From: Serratia marcescens
Lineage (GTDB): Bacteria > Pseudomonadota > Gammaproteobacteria > Enterobacterales > Enterobacteriaceae
Length of the DNA stretch: 64,000 nucleotides
NCBI RefSeq assembly: GCF_006715005.1
Contig: NZ_VFMJ01000001.1
Location: 1,550,001-1,614,000, forward strand
Direction of reading: 5' to 3'
A model generated the notes under the pieces. It worked only from the letters and a program-made list of their open reading frames with translations, did no database searches and was not told the DNA's origin. This document shows positions 17,785 to 27,667 of this stretch, in pieces (position 1 is the stretch's first letter; every line of letters begins with the position of its first letter). Both the position numbers and the translations under genes were made by a program.

Positions 17785-18015
17785 TTAACGTCCGTTGACG
17801 CCGATCATTTCTATTGCTGCACGATGCAGTCTCTGAAAATAATCATCGGGCTGTTTTTCCACCTCCTGGATAAGGCAGGCGAGCAGGTTCTGTTTGGTTA
17901 TCGGCTTGTTGGCGGTCAGCACCAGTAGCACGCTTTTGCCGAGCAGGCAGCAAATTTGCTTATGGTATTCATCAACATCTTGTTTGTTGAGGCCAAAGAG
18001 AGTGTAGTCGATCAT
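17785..18015 (-). CDS. AriR/YmgB-like biofilm and acid-resistance regulator
   Basis: 76 residues from the ATG at 18015. The stretch LLGKSVLLVLTANKPITKQN followed by LLACLIQEVEKQ lines up with the helical dimer domain of E. coli AriR/YmgB (LGQAVTNLMLSGDNVNNKN...LSLIHSLE). AriR influences biofilm and acid resistance and binds DNA non-specifically. E. coli ymgABC is under Rcs control, and two RcsB-type boxes lie upstream here. The ORF extends in frame to 18165, but that part is non-family sequence. Confidence 0.7.
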   Translation of the reverse strand: MIDYTLFGLNKQDVDEYHKQICCLLGKSVLLVLTANKPITKQNLLACLIQEVEKQPDDYFQRLHRAAIEMIGVNGR

Positions 18016-18134
18016 GATGTCTAACCTGCTGACAGGTAAATGCCCACCGTGGCGGGCTGAGAAGCCATGGAAAAATAAAATGAGGCAAATTTCGCTTAGG
18101 AAAGGACTTAAGCGATAAAGTAACGATAACTGAA

Positions 18135-18148
18135 TGGGAATATTCCTA
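18135..18148. promoter_or_regulatory. RcsAB-type box
   Basis: TGGGAATATTCCTA matches the RcsAB consensus TAAGAATATTCCTA at 12 of 14 positions. It lies about 120 bp upstream of the AriR-like gene and 220 bp upstream of the fasciclin gene, in their shared divergent region. Confidence 0.5.
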
Positions 18149-18178
18149 TCAAGCCGCGCAGGCATGGAGGCGAATGTT

Positions 18179-18192
18179 TAGGAATAACCTCA
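18179..18192. promoter_or_regulatory. Second RcsB-type box
   Basis: TAGGAATAACCTCA fits the degenerate RcsB homodimer pattern KMRGAWTMWYCTGM at 13 of 14 positions. It is 31 bp from the first box, about three helical turns. Confidence 0.45.
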
Positions 18193-18291
18193 GAAGAAAG
18201 AATGGAAAGTGGCTGTCAGCACCGGAGCATGTATTTGTTAGGGATCTTTGTAAAGGTGCTCGTTCCTTTTGCGTTATTTTTTGCCATCCGT

Positions 18292-18320
18292 GCATCCACT
18301 TGGCGCCCCTCATGCGTATA
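18292..18320 (+). promoter_or_regulatory. ECF-type promoter, SigK-like, for the fasciclin gene
   Basis: GCATCC, 17 bp, CGTATA. The Mycobacterium tuberculosis SigK promoter is, from memory, CCATCC-N16/17-CGAATA, so each hexamer matches at five of six. Transcription would begin about 40 bp before the fasciclin ATG. The cognate sigma gene is the next gene but one signal, so autoregulation of the module is likely. Confidence 0.5.
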
Positions 18321-18367
18321 TCAGTAATGAGCGACACTTCCGCTCCGCTTACGTTGAGGACTTAATC

Positions 18368-18931
18368 ATGAAAACGCTTATCTCCACTATCTTCACCGGC
18401 TCATTATTGTTCAGCGCCGCAACCCTGGCCGTTGCCGCTGATTCGGCATCCGTGATGGTTGGGGGGGCTGCGATGTACCCCTCAAAAAACATTGTGCAAA
18501 ATGCGCTGAATTCAAAAGATCATACGACGCTGGTTGCGGCGGTTAAAGCTGCCGGCTTGGTCGATACCTTGCAAGGCAAAGGACCTTATACGGTCTTTGC
18601 GCCAACGAATGCCGCATTCGCCAAATTGCCTGCCGGTACGGTGGATAATCTACTAAAACCGGAGAACAAAACTCTGTTGACCAGCGTGTTGACCTATCAC
18701 GTCGTGGCGGGGAACTATGACATGAAAGCTCTGGAGAGAAAAATTGAGCAAGGCGGAGGACGGGCGGAACTCAAAACCGTCAATGGCCAGTCGCTATGGT
18801 TTATGAATAACGGTCCGCATAATATTCAGATCAAAGATGCCAAAGGCGACGTCGCCAACATCAGCACCTATGATGTGCGACAGCAAAACGGTGTAATTGA
18901 GGTTATTGATACCGTGCTAATGCCAAAGTAA
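18368..18931 (+). CDS. Secreted fasciclin-domain protein
   Basis: 187 residues from the ATG at 18368 (GAGGA site upstream). Signal peptide MKTLISTIFTGSLLFSAATL..AVAA, then one FAS1 domain with its H1 motif (YTVFAPTNAAFAKLP) and H2 motif (LTYHVVAGNY) and the C-terminal GVIEVIDTVLMP strand. FAS1 domains act in adhesion or unknown surface roles. In mycobacteria the FAS1 proteins Mpt70 and Mpt83 are the main targets of SigK-RskA, and here the sigma/anti-sigma pair follows immediately, so the same regulatory logic is inferred. Confidence 0.9.
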   Translation: MKTLISTIFTGSLLFSAATLAVAADSASVMVGGAAMYPSKNIVQNALNSKDHTTLVAAVKAAGLVDTLQGKGPYTVFAPTNAAFAKLPAGTVDNLLKPENKTLLTSVLTYHVVAGNYDMKALERKIEQGGGRAELKTVNGQSLWFMNNGPHNIQIKDAKGDVANISTYDVRQQNGVIEVIDTVLMPK

Positions 18932-18976
18932 TGCCTATACTCGAAATGGGCAAAGCTTAACCGCTTTAGGAATGGC

Positions 18977-19525
18977 ATGGATCACTCGTTGAAAGAAAAC
19001 CAGATAATGTGCTTAAAGGCGATCGCTAATGGCGATCGCCGAGCATTTGAACGCCTGTACAGTTCGACATCCGCATGTTTATTCGCCGTTGCGCTACGCA
19101 TGTTGCGTAATCGTCAGTGGGCAGAAGAGGTTCTGATCGACGGCTTTCTTACCATATGGCAACGTGCTGGAGATTATGACCCTACCATGAGTTCGCCTAT
19201 GACATGGCTTACTCATATTATAAGGAATCGATGTATTGATGGATTGCGTAGCCGGCACGGGCGCCATGTGGAACTGGAAGAAGAATATAGCGATCAAATC
19301 CCTCAGTCGGAAAATGAAAGCCAGGGTGATGAGGAGGAGCTGGCTAAAAAGTTAAATGACTGTTTGAAGCATCTGACTTCTGAACAACGGCAAAGTATTG
19401 CTTTGGCATATTATCAAGGGATGTCGCACGCGGATATCGCTGATTGGTTGCAGCAACCGCTGGGTACGGTAAAAAGCTGGGTCCGCAGGGCGCTAGCACA
19501 TCTAAAGGATTGCCTGGGCCTATGA
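18977..19525 (+). CDS. ECF RNA polymerase sigma factor (SigK-like)
   Basis: 182 residues. Sigma region 2 (about residues 25-95) has AFERLYSSTSACLFAVALRML, EEVLIDGFLTIWQRA and SSPMTWLTHIIRNRCIDGLR; region 4 (about 125-178) has LTSEQRQSIALAYYQGMSHADIA and PLGTVKSWVRRALAHLKDCL. The arrangement fasciclin - sigma - RskA-type anti-sigma points to the SigK/ECF19-like group. It overlaps the anti-sigma start by ATGA. It is AT-richer than the flanking genes. Confidence 0.92.
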   Translation: MDHSLKENQIMCLKAIANGDRRAFERLYSSTSACLFAVALRMLRNRQWAEEVLIDGFLTIWQRAGDYDPTMSSPMTWLTHIIRNRCIDGLRSRHGRHVELEEEYSDQIPQSENESQGDEEELAKKLNDCLKHLTSEQRQSIALAYYQGMSHADIADWLQQPLGTVKSWVRRALAHLKDCLGL

Positions 19526-20172
19526 ACAGACGCGAAAGTGATGACATGTTGGCTGCAGAATATGCTCTTGGCACGCTCAGAGGGAATGCTCGGCTGCATT
19601 TTGAGCGCCGTCTGAAAACGGATAGCGTTTTAGCTAACCAGGTTGGAAAATGGCAAAGTATTTGGTCAGGGCTGGATATCGATATCACGCCAATATCGCC
19701 CCCTGAAAGCGTTTGGAAAAGAATCGAATTAAATCTGCCTCGATACGCTTCGCCCCGACGGCGCGTGCGAAACTATATTGCATGGGGGCTTGCTGCGGGA
19801 TTGGGCGCATTGAGCCTGAGTTCGTGGTTTTATTGGCGTACGCCAGAGCTGAAACCGCTAGTTGTGCTGAATGGAACGAATCAAGGGACGTGGGTCGTTA
19901 GTTCAGACGGTCAAAGAAAAATTGTTCGTATAACCCCCTTAGGGCTCGCCGCTATTCCGGACGGGAAAAGTCTTGAACTATGGCTGATTCCTGTAGGACA
20001 TAAACCCGTTTCAATTGGGCTCGTGAACGTGAAAGGCGTGAGTCAGTTTTATTTGGCAGATGCTGATTTAGTTAAAGGAGCAACGATTGCCATCAGCCTG
20101 GAGCCGTTAGGTGGCTCACCGAGCCAGCAACCGACCGGCCCCGTGTTGTATTCAGGTGAGTTGACTCTATGA
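19522..20172 (+). CDS. RskA-type anti-sigma factor
   Basis: 216 residues from the ATG overlapping the sigma stop. The N-terminal cytosolic part has the AAEYALGTLRGNARLHFERRL motif typical of RskA, followed by WQSIWSGLDIDITPISPPESVW; one transmembrane helix spans about residues 85-104 (YIAWGLAAGLGALSLSSWFY). The extracytoplasmic domain (WVVSSDGQRKIVRITPLGLA, SLELWLIPVGHKPVSIGLV) matches the RskA C-terminal domain. It would hold the sigma factor at the membrane until regulated proteolysis. No N-terminal zinc HxxxCxxC motif is present, as usual for RskA. Confidence 0.9.
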   Translation: MNRRESDDMLAAEYALGTLRGNARLHFERRLKTDSVLANQVGKWQSIWSGLDIDITPISPPESVWKRIELNLPRYASPRRRVRNYIAWGLAAGLGALSLSSWFYWRTPELKPLVVLNGTNQGTWVVSSDGQRKIVRITPLGLAAIPDGKSLELWLIPVGHKPVSIGLVNVKGVSQFYLADADLVKGATIAISLEPLGGSPSQQPTGPVLYSGELTL

Positions 20173-20228
20173 TTGACGCCGGATGCGGATGCACCCCGCA
20201 GAAATAGCATTTGAATTCGTTGATAAAT

Positions 20229-20262
20229 AAAACGGCCGGGCATACATTCTCCGGCCGTTTTT
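20229..20262. terminator. Bidirectional terminator between anti-sigma gene and yeaH
   Basis: A perfect 11-bp stem, aaaacggccgg / ccggccgtttt, with an 11-nt loop and A/T flanks on both sides. Confidence 0.85.
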
Positions 20263-20266
20263 ATGA

Positions 20267-21535
20267 TTACACGGTCTGCTTGCGAAACAGTTCGCGGAAT
20301 ACCGGATAAATATCGTCCGGCTCGCGGATATGCTGCATGGCGAAGTTGTCGAATTTCGCCTGCAGATCCTCATATTCGCGCCACAGCGTCTGGTGAGCGC
20401 GACGAGTGATTTCTATATAGCTGTAGTAACGCACCATCGGCAGGATCTTCTTCGCCAACAGCTCATGGCACAGCGGTGAGTCATCGGCCCAGTTGTCACC
20501 GTCCGACGCTTGCGCGGCGTAGATATTCCATTGCGCCGGGTCGTAGCGCTCTTCGACGACGTCGTTCATCAATTTCAGCGCGCTGGAGACGATGGTGCCG
20601 CCGGTTTCTTGCGAATAGAAGAACTCCTGTTCGTCCACCTCTTTCGCCTGGGTGTGGTGGCGAATATAGACCACCTCGACGTTTTTATAGGTACGGCTCA
20701 GGAACAGATAAAGCAGGATGTAAAAACGTTTGGCCATGTCTTTGGTCGCCTGATCCATCGAGCCGGACACGTCCATCAGGCAGAACATCACCGCCTGGCT
20801 GGAGGGTTCCGGCCGGCGCTCATAGTTTTTGTAGCGTAGGTCGAAGGTGTCGATAAACGGCACGCTTTCGATTTTCTTGCGCAGTTCGGCAATCTCCTTG
20901 CGTAACCGCTCCTCTTCCAGCAACTGCACCGGTTCGGTGTTTTCCAGCTGGTTCAACTCGTCTTCCAGTTCGTGCAACGCGCGCCTTTTCCCAGCGGTCA
21001 TGGCGGTACGCCGCGCCAACGAGTTTTGCAGCGATCGTACGACGCTGATGTTGGCCGGCACACCGTTGGCGGTATAGCCGGCGCGGTGGGTTTTGAACTC
21101 GGTCAACTGCTTGTACTGGTTCTTTTTAAGGTTGGGCAGGGCAAGATCTTCGAACAACAGATCGAGATATTCGTCTTTAGAAATCTGGAAGACGAATTCA
21201 TCCTGGCCTTCACCATCCTGGCTGGCGTTGCCCTGGCCGCCGCCACCGCCTGAACCGCCCTGAGGCCGCTCAACGCGATCGTTCTGCACGAAGTGGTCGT
21301 TGCCCGGATGCACCCGATGGCGCGTGCCGCCGCGCCCCTGATGAAACATCGGTTCGTTGATATCGTCAGTGGGGATGGAGACCGACTCCCCGCTGTCTAC
21401 GTCGGTGACCGAACGCTTGTTGATGGCTTCGGCAATCGACTGTTTGATTTGCGACTTGTAACGACGCAAGAAGCGCTGGCGGTTCACCATGCTCTTGTTT
21501 TTGCCGTTCAGCCGTCGGTCAATGAAATAGGCCAT
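20267..21535 (-). CDS. yeaH: YeaH/YhbH family protein (DUF444)
   Basis: 422 residues (E. coli YeaH 427), starting [15 protein letters not shown] with a GGGGA site before the ATG; the frame upstream to 21559 is not conserved. The central Gly-rich [11 protein letters not shown] linker is typical, and a von Willebrand A-like part follows with the MIDAS-type motif DVSGSMD and ASDGDNW. The function is unknown. It is co-expressed with the kinase YeaG in E. coli under RpoS and nitrogen stress, and it lies directly downstream of yeaG here. Confidence 0.95.
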   Translation of the reverse strand: MAYFIDRRLNGKNKSMVNRQRFLRRYKSQIKQSIAEAINKRSVTDVDSGESVSIPTDDINEPMFHQGRGGTRHRVHPGNDHFVQNDRVERPQGGSGGGGGQGNASQDGEGQDEFVFQISKDEYLDLLFEDLALPNLKKNQYKQLTEFKTHRAGYTANGVPANISVVRSLQNSLARRTAMTAGKRRALHELEDELNQLENTEPVQLLEEERLRKEIAELRKKIESVPFIDTFDLRYKNYERRPEPSSQAVMFCLMDVSGSMDQATKDMAKRFYILLYLFLSRTYKNVEVVYIRHHTQAKEVDEQEFFYSQETGGTIVSSALKLMNDVVEERYDPAQWNIYAAQASDGDNWADDSPLCHELLAKKILPMVRYYSYIEITRRAHQTLWREYEDLQAKFDNFAMQHIREPDDIYPVFRELFRKQTV

Positions 21536-21559
21536 ACTTCCCCCAAACGACGTTGCCAA

Positions 21560-21666
21560 CTCTTCATGTCCCGGCCGCTACAGCGCAATGTGCAGCCCCT
21601 CCGTGGGCTGCGCTGCAACGTCCATGACTGTGGACATGGCCCTGATAATGCCGCTTACCTGAGGCG
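21560..21666. other. yeaG-yeaH spacer with hairpins
   Basis: The 107-bp spacer contains two hairpins: gcagccc / gggctgc (21591-21611) and gtccatg..tggac (about 21620-21636). They could modulate yeaH expression relative to yeaG or stabilise the yeaG transcript. Confidence 0.45.
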
Positions 21667-23601
21667 TTATGAGGATTTTCTGACCCGCAGATACCATTCA
21701 CACAGCAGGCGCACCTGCTTACGGGTATAGCCTTTCTCCATCATGCGGTCGACGAAGTCGTCGTGTTTTTTCTGCTCGTCCGTCGAGGTTTTGGCGTTGA
21801 ATGAAATCACCGGCAACAGCTCTTCGGTATTGGAGAACATTTTCTTCTCGATCACGGTACGCAGCTTCTCGTAGCTGGTCCAGTTCGGGTTGCGGCCGTT
21901 GTTGTTGGCGCGGGCGCGCAGCACGAAGTTCACGATTTCGTTGCGGAAATCTTTCGGGTTGCTGATGCCGGCCGGTTTTTCAATTTTTTCCAGTTCGGCG
22001 TTCAAGGACTCGCGGTCGAACAGCTGACCGGTATCGGGATCGCGATACTCCTGATCCTGGATCCAAAAGTCCGCGTAGGTCACGTAGCGATCAAAAATGT
22101 TCTGTCCGTATTCCGAGTAGGATTCCAGATAGGCGGTCTGAATCTCTTTGCCAATAAACTCGGCGTATTTTGGGATCAGGTAGCCTTTCAGGTGTTCCAG
22201 GTATTTCTCGGACAAATCCTGCGGGAACTGTTCGCGCTCGATCTGCTGTTCCAGCACATAGAACAGGTGCACCGGGTTAGCCGCCACCTCGGCGTGATCG
22301 AAGTTAAATACCCGCGAAAGGATTTTAAAGGCGAAACGGGTGGAGAGGCCGTTCATGCCTTCGTCAACCCCGGCGTAGTCGCGGTACTCTTGATAGGACT
22401 TGGCTTTCGGATCGGTATCCTTGAGGCTTTCGCCGTCATACACGCGCATTTTCGAGTAAATGCTCGAGTTTTCCGGCTCTTTCAGCCGCGACAGCACGCT
22501 AAACCGCGCCAGCGTCTCCAGGGTGCCCGGCGCGCAGGGCGCGTGGGTCAGCTCGCTGTGGTCCAGCAGTTTGTCGTAAATCTTGATCTCTTCCGACACG
22601 CGCAGGCAGTAAGGCACCTTGACGATGTACACGCGGTCGAGGAACGCTTCGTTGTTCTTGTTGTTACGGAAGGTCACCCATTCGGATTCGTTGGAGTGCG
22701 CCAGAATAATGCCGCTGAACGGCAGGGCGGAGATGCCTTCGGTGCCGTTGTAGTTGCCTTCCTGGGTCGCGGTCAGCAGCGGATGCAGCACCTTGATCGG
22801 CGCTTTGAACATCTCGACGAATTCCATTATCCCCTGGTTGGCGCGGCACAGGGCGCCAGAGTAGCCGTAGGCGTCCGGATCGTTCTGCGCGTGGTTCTCC
22901 AGTTTACGGATATCCACTTTACCGACCAGCGCAGAGATGTCCTGGTTGTTCTCGTCGCCCGGTTCGGTTTTGGCGATGGCGATCTGTTCCAGAATGGAAG
23001 GGCGCACTTTCACGACTTTAAACTTGGTGATATCACCGCCGAACTCATGCAGGCGCTTGGCCGCCCACGGCGACATGATGGTGCCGAGATAGCGACTGGG
23101 GATATTGAACTCTTTTTCCAGGATCGAGGCATCTTCCTGTGGATTGAACAGGCACAGAGGATGATCGTTGACCGGGCTGCGCTCGCCGTTGGCGCTGAGG
23201 GTGTAGATGGGCACGCGCTGCATCAGCGCCTTCAGGCGTTCTGCCAGCGAGGACTTACCGCCGCCCACCGGGCCCAGCAGATACAGGATCTGTTTCTTCT
23301 CTTCCAGGCCCTGCGCGGCGTGTTTCAGGTAAGAGACGATCTGTTCGATGGCCTCTTCCATGCCGTAGAACTCTTCGAAGGCCGGATAACGTGCGATCAC
23401 GCGGTTGGAGAACAGGCGTGACAGGCGTGATTCTAGCGCAGTGTCGACCATCACAGGTTCACCGATAGCCATCAGCAGACGTTCGGCCGCGTTGGCATAG
23501 GCACTGCGATCTTGCCGGCAAATGGTAAGAAATTCCTGCAGTGTGAACTCTTCGTCCTTGGCAGCTTCGTAGCGCTGGCGATAGTGGTCAAATATGTTCA
23601 T
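21667..23601 (-). CDS. yeaG: Serine protein kinase PrkA / YeaG
   Basis: 644 residues, equal to the E. coli length within a few. An AAA+-type N-terminal half has the P-loop LLGPVGGGKSSLAERLK (about residues 107-123), followed by the PrkA C-terminal domain related to eukaryotic protein kinases. YeaG is a serine kinase active under nitrogen starvation and stationary phase. The start MNIFDHYRQRYEAAKDEEF is conserved. First gene of yeaG-yeaH and divergent from mipA; ycgB, the third member of the usual co-occurring set, lies at 6.6-8.1 kb. Confidence 0.96.
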   Translation of the reverse strand: MNIFDHYRQRYEAAKDEEFTLQEFLTICRQDRSAYANAAERLLMAIGEPVMVDTALESRLSRLFSNRVIARYPAFEEFYGMEEAIEQIVSYLKHAAQGLEEKKQILYLLGPVGGGKSSLAERLKALMQRVPIYTLSANGERSPVNDHPLCLFNPQEDASILEKEFNIPSRYLGTIMSPWAAKRLHEFGGDITKFKVVKVRPSILEQIAIAKTEPGDENNQDISALVGKVDIRKLENHAQNDPDAYGYSGALCRANQGIMEFVEMFKAPIKVLHPLLTATQEGNYNGTEGISALPFSGIILAHSNESEWVTFRNNKNNEAFLDRVYIVKVPYCLRVSEEIKIYDKLLDHSELTHAPCAPGTLETLARFSVLSRLKEPENSSIYSKMRVYDGESLKDTDPKAKSYQEYRDYAGVDEGMNGLSTRFAFKILSRVFNFDHAEVAANPVHLFYVLEQQIEREQFPQDLSEKYLEHLKGYLIPKYAEFIGKEIQTAYLESYSEYGQNIFDRYVTYADFWIQDQEYRDPDTGQLFDRESLNAELEKIEKPAGISNPKDFRNEIVNFVLRARANNNGRNPNWTSYEKLRTVIEKKMFSNTEELLPVISFNAKTSTDEQKKHDDFVDRMMEKGYTRKQVRLLCEWYLRVRKSS

Positions 23602-24042
23602 GATGCCCGTCCTTTCGTTATTAGCACAGGTTAAAGAGAGCGTGTGATAGTGTTCTGGCTCCCGAAAGATGAGAATACGCCTGAGTACAGCAACCCGTAT
23701 GCCAACTTGGTGCGCTTATTATCGCGAGTTGCGCTGTATGCCACTGGGCCCAGGATAAATTCACCTTCTGATTTAAGCTTAGTTTGCTTGCCGGAAAATT
23801 TCCTGCCGCAGAAAAAGCTTTTTTTAAGTCATATCAATGACTCAGTTATTACCGTGTGAGCCAAATGCCTTGTCTGGCGCGGCCTGCGGGATGAAACGTC
23901 ATCGTTCCGCCATGATTAATTCATAATTCCGCTATAAGTTATTCGATCTTGGTCGTTTTCTATTGTAAAGATTAGGCGCGTAACTAAATTTTCACATAAA
24001 CTGTTGCAGCTATTAACCCTGTAATTTATGGAAAAAGAACCA
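23602..24042. other. Divergent promoter region between yeaG and mipA
   Basis: About 440 bp, AT-rich toward mipA. No gene seen. I looked for a sigma-54 promoter for yeaG; a TGGCAT-like element near 23745 has the wrong -24/-12 spacing. Confidence 0.4.
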
Positions 24043-24792
24043 GTGAAGATTTCAAAACTCAAAACGCTAGCAATTATCGCTTCCGCAATGGTTTGTGCGC
24101 AAAGTGCTCAGGCGGGAACCTGGTCACTCGGCGCTGCCGCGCTGGTTAGCCCGGACGCGTATCGTGGTTATCAGGACCGCGTGTATCCGGTGCCCGTTAT
24201 CGACTACGAAGGTGACGACTTCTACTTCCGTACTCTGACCGCCGGTTACTACCTGTGGAAGGATCAAGAAAACCAGCTGAGCATCATGGGTTACTACACG
24301 CCATGGGGCTACCGTCCGGGCGACAGCGACGACGATCGCATGAAGCGTCTCGACAAGCGCCGCGGCACGCTGATGGCCGGCCTGGCCTATTCGCACAACG
24401 CCGAGTGGGGCACTATCCGTACCACTTTCACCGGCGACACGCTGAACAACAGCAACGGGCTGGTGGGCGATGTGGCTTACCTGTACAAGTTTGATCTGGA
24501 CGCGCTGACGCTGGTCCCGGGCGTGGGCGTAATGTGGAACAGCAAGAACCAGAACAAATACTACTATGGCGTCAGCGCCAATGAGTCGCGCCGCAGCGGC
24601 CTGGACAGCTACACCCCAGGCGATAGCTGGGCGCCGTATCTCGAACTGAGCGCCAATTACCAGATCAACAAAAGCTGGAATGCCTTCTTCGTCGGCCGCT
24701 ATGTGAAGTTGTCTGATGAAGTGAAAGACAGTCCGATGGTGGATAAATCCTACACCGGTTTGTTGATGACGGGTGTGAGCTACACCTTCTAA
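24043..24792 (+). CDS. mipA: MipA/OmpV family outer-membrane scaffold
   Basis: Outer-membrane beta-barrel that in E. coli bridges MltA and PBP1B. The GTG at 24043 gives 249 residues, one off E. coli MipA (248), with the signal peptide KISKLKTLAIIASAMVCAQS..AQA; the ATG at 24028 has no ribosome site. Conserved stretches include YPVPVIDYEGDDFYFR, YYLWKDQENQLSIMGYY, GDTLNNSNG, VMWNSKNQNKYYYGVS and the terminal aromatic SYTF of outer-membrane barrels. Terminator follows. Confidence 0.92.
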   Translation: MKISKLKTLAIIASAMVCAQSAQAGTWSLGAAALVSPDAYRGYQDRVYPVPVIDYEGDDFYFRTLTAGYYLWKDQENQLSIMGYYTPWGYRPGDSDDDRMKRLDKRRGTLMAGLAYSHNAEWGTIRTTFTGDTLNNSNGLVGDVAYLYKFDLDALTLVPGVGVMWNSKNQNKYYYGVSANESRRSGLDSYTPGDSWAPYLELSANYQINKSWNAFFVGRYVKLSDEVKDSPMVDKSYTGLLMTGVSYTF

Positions 24793-24828
24793 TCACGCAT
24801 TGCACGATAATCGTGCATGACGTGCATC

Positions 24829-24853
24829 AAAAAGGGGCGCCAGCGCCCCTTTT
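24829..24853. terminator. Terminator between mipA and yeaD
   Basis: Stem aaaaggggcg / cgcccctttt with a short CCAG loop, between convergent genes. Confidence 0.8.
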
Positions 24854-24886
24854 GCACATCGGTAGTGCGCTGCCGCGCACGGCTTT

Positions 24887-25762
24887 TCAGGCCTTCTTAC
24901 GGCTGCGGAAGGTCACACCCAAACGGGCCGGTTGTTCGCCGGCGGCGACCAGCGGTTTACTGACGCGCCCGGTCTCTACGCAGACCATGGTCTTGTAACC
25001 GTCGTTCGGCATATCCCCCATGCTGCAGGAGAGCTCTACGCCCGGGTTCCAGGCGATAACGTCACTCATATGGTGGTGGTGAACCTCGATGGTGCGTGCG
25101 AGCGCCGGATCGCGGATCTGGCTGAAGGCCTCCGGGCGAGTGTAGACGCGGTCGGTTTGGCCGACGAAGGTCACTTCGCCCGCCTGGCGCGCCTCTGCGC
25201 CGCCCGCCACCTTGTCGATATAAGGCTCGCCCAGGCCCGCTACGCTGACCCGATCGATGTCGCCGACCTGGAAGTAGCTGTGCAGCGCCGCCGTGGCCTG
25301 ATAGTCGCCGTGCGATTCCAGTTCGATCTCGCACTCTGCTCCCAGCTTGAAGCGGGCAATCAGCGTGAAGGCATGCGGCCACAGTTTTCGGGTCTGCTCA
25401 TTGTCTTTCAACGTGAAGGTCAGGATGACGCCGTTGTCATCTTCATCGTGCGCCGTCAGACTCCAGGGTTGATTGCGGGCAAAACCGTGGGAGGGTTGCG
25501 CCACCGGGCCGAACCACGGCCAGCAGATCGGCACGCCGCCGCGGATGGACTTGCCTTTGGCAAAAGGCGTATTGTTGCTGAGCCAAATGACCGGCTGTTC
25601 ACCGCTGGGCTGCCAGGCCAGCAAATGGGCGCCCTGCAGTGCGACGGCCGCGCGCACTTTAGGGTGCGAGACCACCACTACGCCCAACTCATCGAGTTGA
25701 CGCTGGCTGATGTAAGGCGAAATCTGTTCGGAAACGGGCAGGGTGAAAATTTTCTCGTTCAT
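24887..25762 (-). CDS. yeaD: D-hexose-6-phosphate mutarotase YeaD
   Basis: 291 residues from MNEKIFTLPVSEQ; an AAGG lies upstream and the frame before it is not conserved. Aldose-1-epimerase fold: HLLAWQPSGEQPVIWLS, KSIRGGVPICWPWFGP, catalytic histidine in SHGFARNQPW and the base in CEIELESHGDY..ALHSYFQVGD. It speeds interconversion of glucose-6-phosphate anomers. It lies downstream of gapA on the same strand, as in E. coli, but a terminator intervenes. Confidence 0.94.
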   Translation of the reverse strand: MNEKIFTLPVSEQISPYISQRQLDELGVVVVSHPKVRAAVALQGAHLLAWQPSGEQPVIWLSNNTPFAKGKSIRGGVPICWPWFGPVAQPSHGFARNQPWSLTAHDEDDNGVILTFTLKDNEQTRKLWPHAFTLIARFKLGAECEIELESHGDYQATAALHSYFQVGDIDRVSVAGLGEPYIDKVAGGAEARQAGEVTFVGQTDRVYTRPEAFSQIRDPALARTIEVHHHHMSDVIAWNPGVELSCSMGDMPNDGYKTMVCVETGRVSKPLVAAGEQPARLGVTFRSRKKA

Positions 25763-25794
25763 TCCATAACCTTCTTGTTTGCCGGAGAGACAAA

Positions 25795-25822
25795 TAAAAA
25801 AGGGCGACAAAAATGTCGCCCT
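25795..25822 (-). terminator. gapA terminator
   Basis: On the minus strand the stem agggcgac / gtcgccct is followed by TTTTTTATTT. It lies 25 bp after the gapA stop. Confidence 0.9.
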
Positions 25823-25846
25823 CATTATCAGCTTAACATCATGCCA

Positions 25847-27050
<1,204 letters not shown>

Positions 27051-27066
27051 TGTGATCGCTATCACA
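27051..27066. promoter_or_regulatory. CRP site between gapA and msrB
   Basis: TGTGA-TCGCTA-TCACA, a perfect palindromic CRP half-site pair. It is about 210 bp upstream of the gapA start and 125 bp upstream of msrB. Confidence 0.8.
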
Positions 27067-27190
27067 TATCATCGTGACGTGGCCTTTATGGGCTACAGTT
27101 TAGGCCAAAAACCCCTGCAGCGGTGTTAATTTTTTGTTATTATTAATCATTGTTTTCGTTGACATTATCCATATTCAGAGATAAGCACAA

Positions 27191-27604
27191 ATGGCTAAAG
27201 AGACAACCCCCGGTCATCCGGTCACGGAACTGAATGAAATCCAACGTTATGTGACGCAACAGCGCGGCACCGAAGCGCCGTTCAGCGGCAAATTGCTGCA
27301 CAACAAGCGCGAGGGCGTGTACCATTGTCTGTGCTGTAACCAGCCGCTGTTCTATTCCGAAACCAAATACGATTCCGGCTGCGGCTGGCCGAGCTTTTAT
27401 GAGCCGGTTTCCGTCGATGCAATCCGTTATCTTGATGATAATTCACATAATATGCATCGTATTGAAATCCGCTGCGGCCACTGTGACGCGCACCTGGGGC
27501 ACGTTTTCCCCGATGGCCCGCAGCCGACTGGCGACCGCTACTGCGTCAACTCCGCCTCGTTGAGTTTCACCGATGGAGAAAATGGCGACCAAACGGCCGG
27601 CTAA
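27191..27604 (+). CDS. msrB: Peptide methionine-R-sulfoxide reductase MsrB
   Basis: Repairs R-methionine sulfoxide in oxidised proteins. 137 residues, the same as E. coli. Two zinc CxxC pairs are visible, CLCC (in [12 protein letters not shown]) and CGHC (in [15 protein letters not shown]). The catalytic cysteine lies in RYCVNSASL near the C-terminus, and [13 protein letters not shown] is the signature. It is followed by yeaC, 63 bp on. Confidence 0.97.
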   Translation: MAKETTPGHPVTELNEIQRYVTQQRGTEAPFSGKLLHNKREGVYHCLCCNQPLFYSETKYDSGCGWPSFYEPVSVDAIRYLDDNSHNMHRIEIRCGHCDAHLGHVFPDGPQPTGDRYCVNSASLSFTDGENGDQTAG

Positions 27605-27667
27605 GTGGTAATTTAACCAACAAAATCGATTCAGCTAATTATTCATCCGTAAGCGAGAAGGGCTCTG

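Noticed and set aside
23735-23760. Sigma-54 promoter for yeaG
   Set aside because: TGGCAT is present on the minus strand but the GC of the -12 element is two bases too close.
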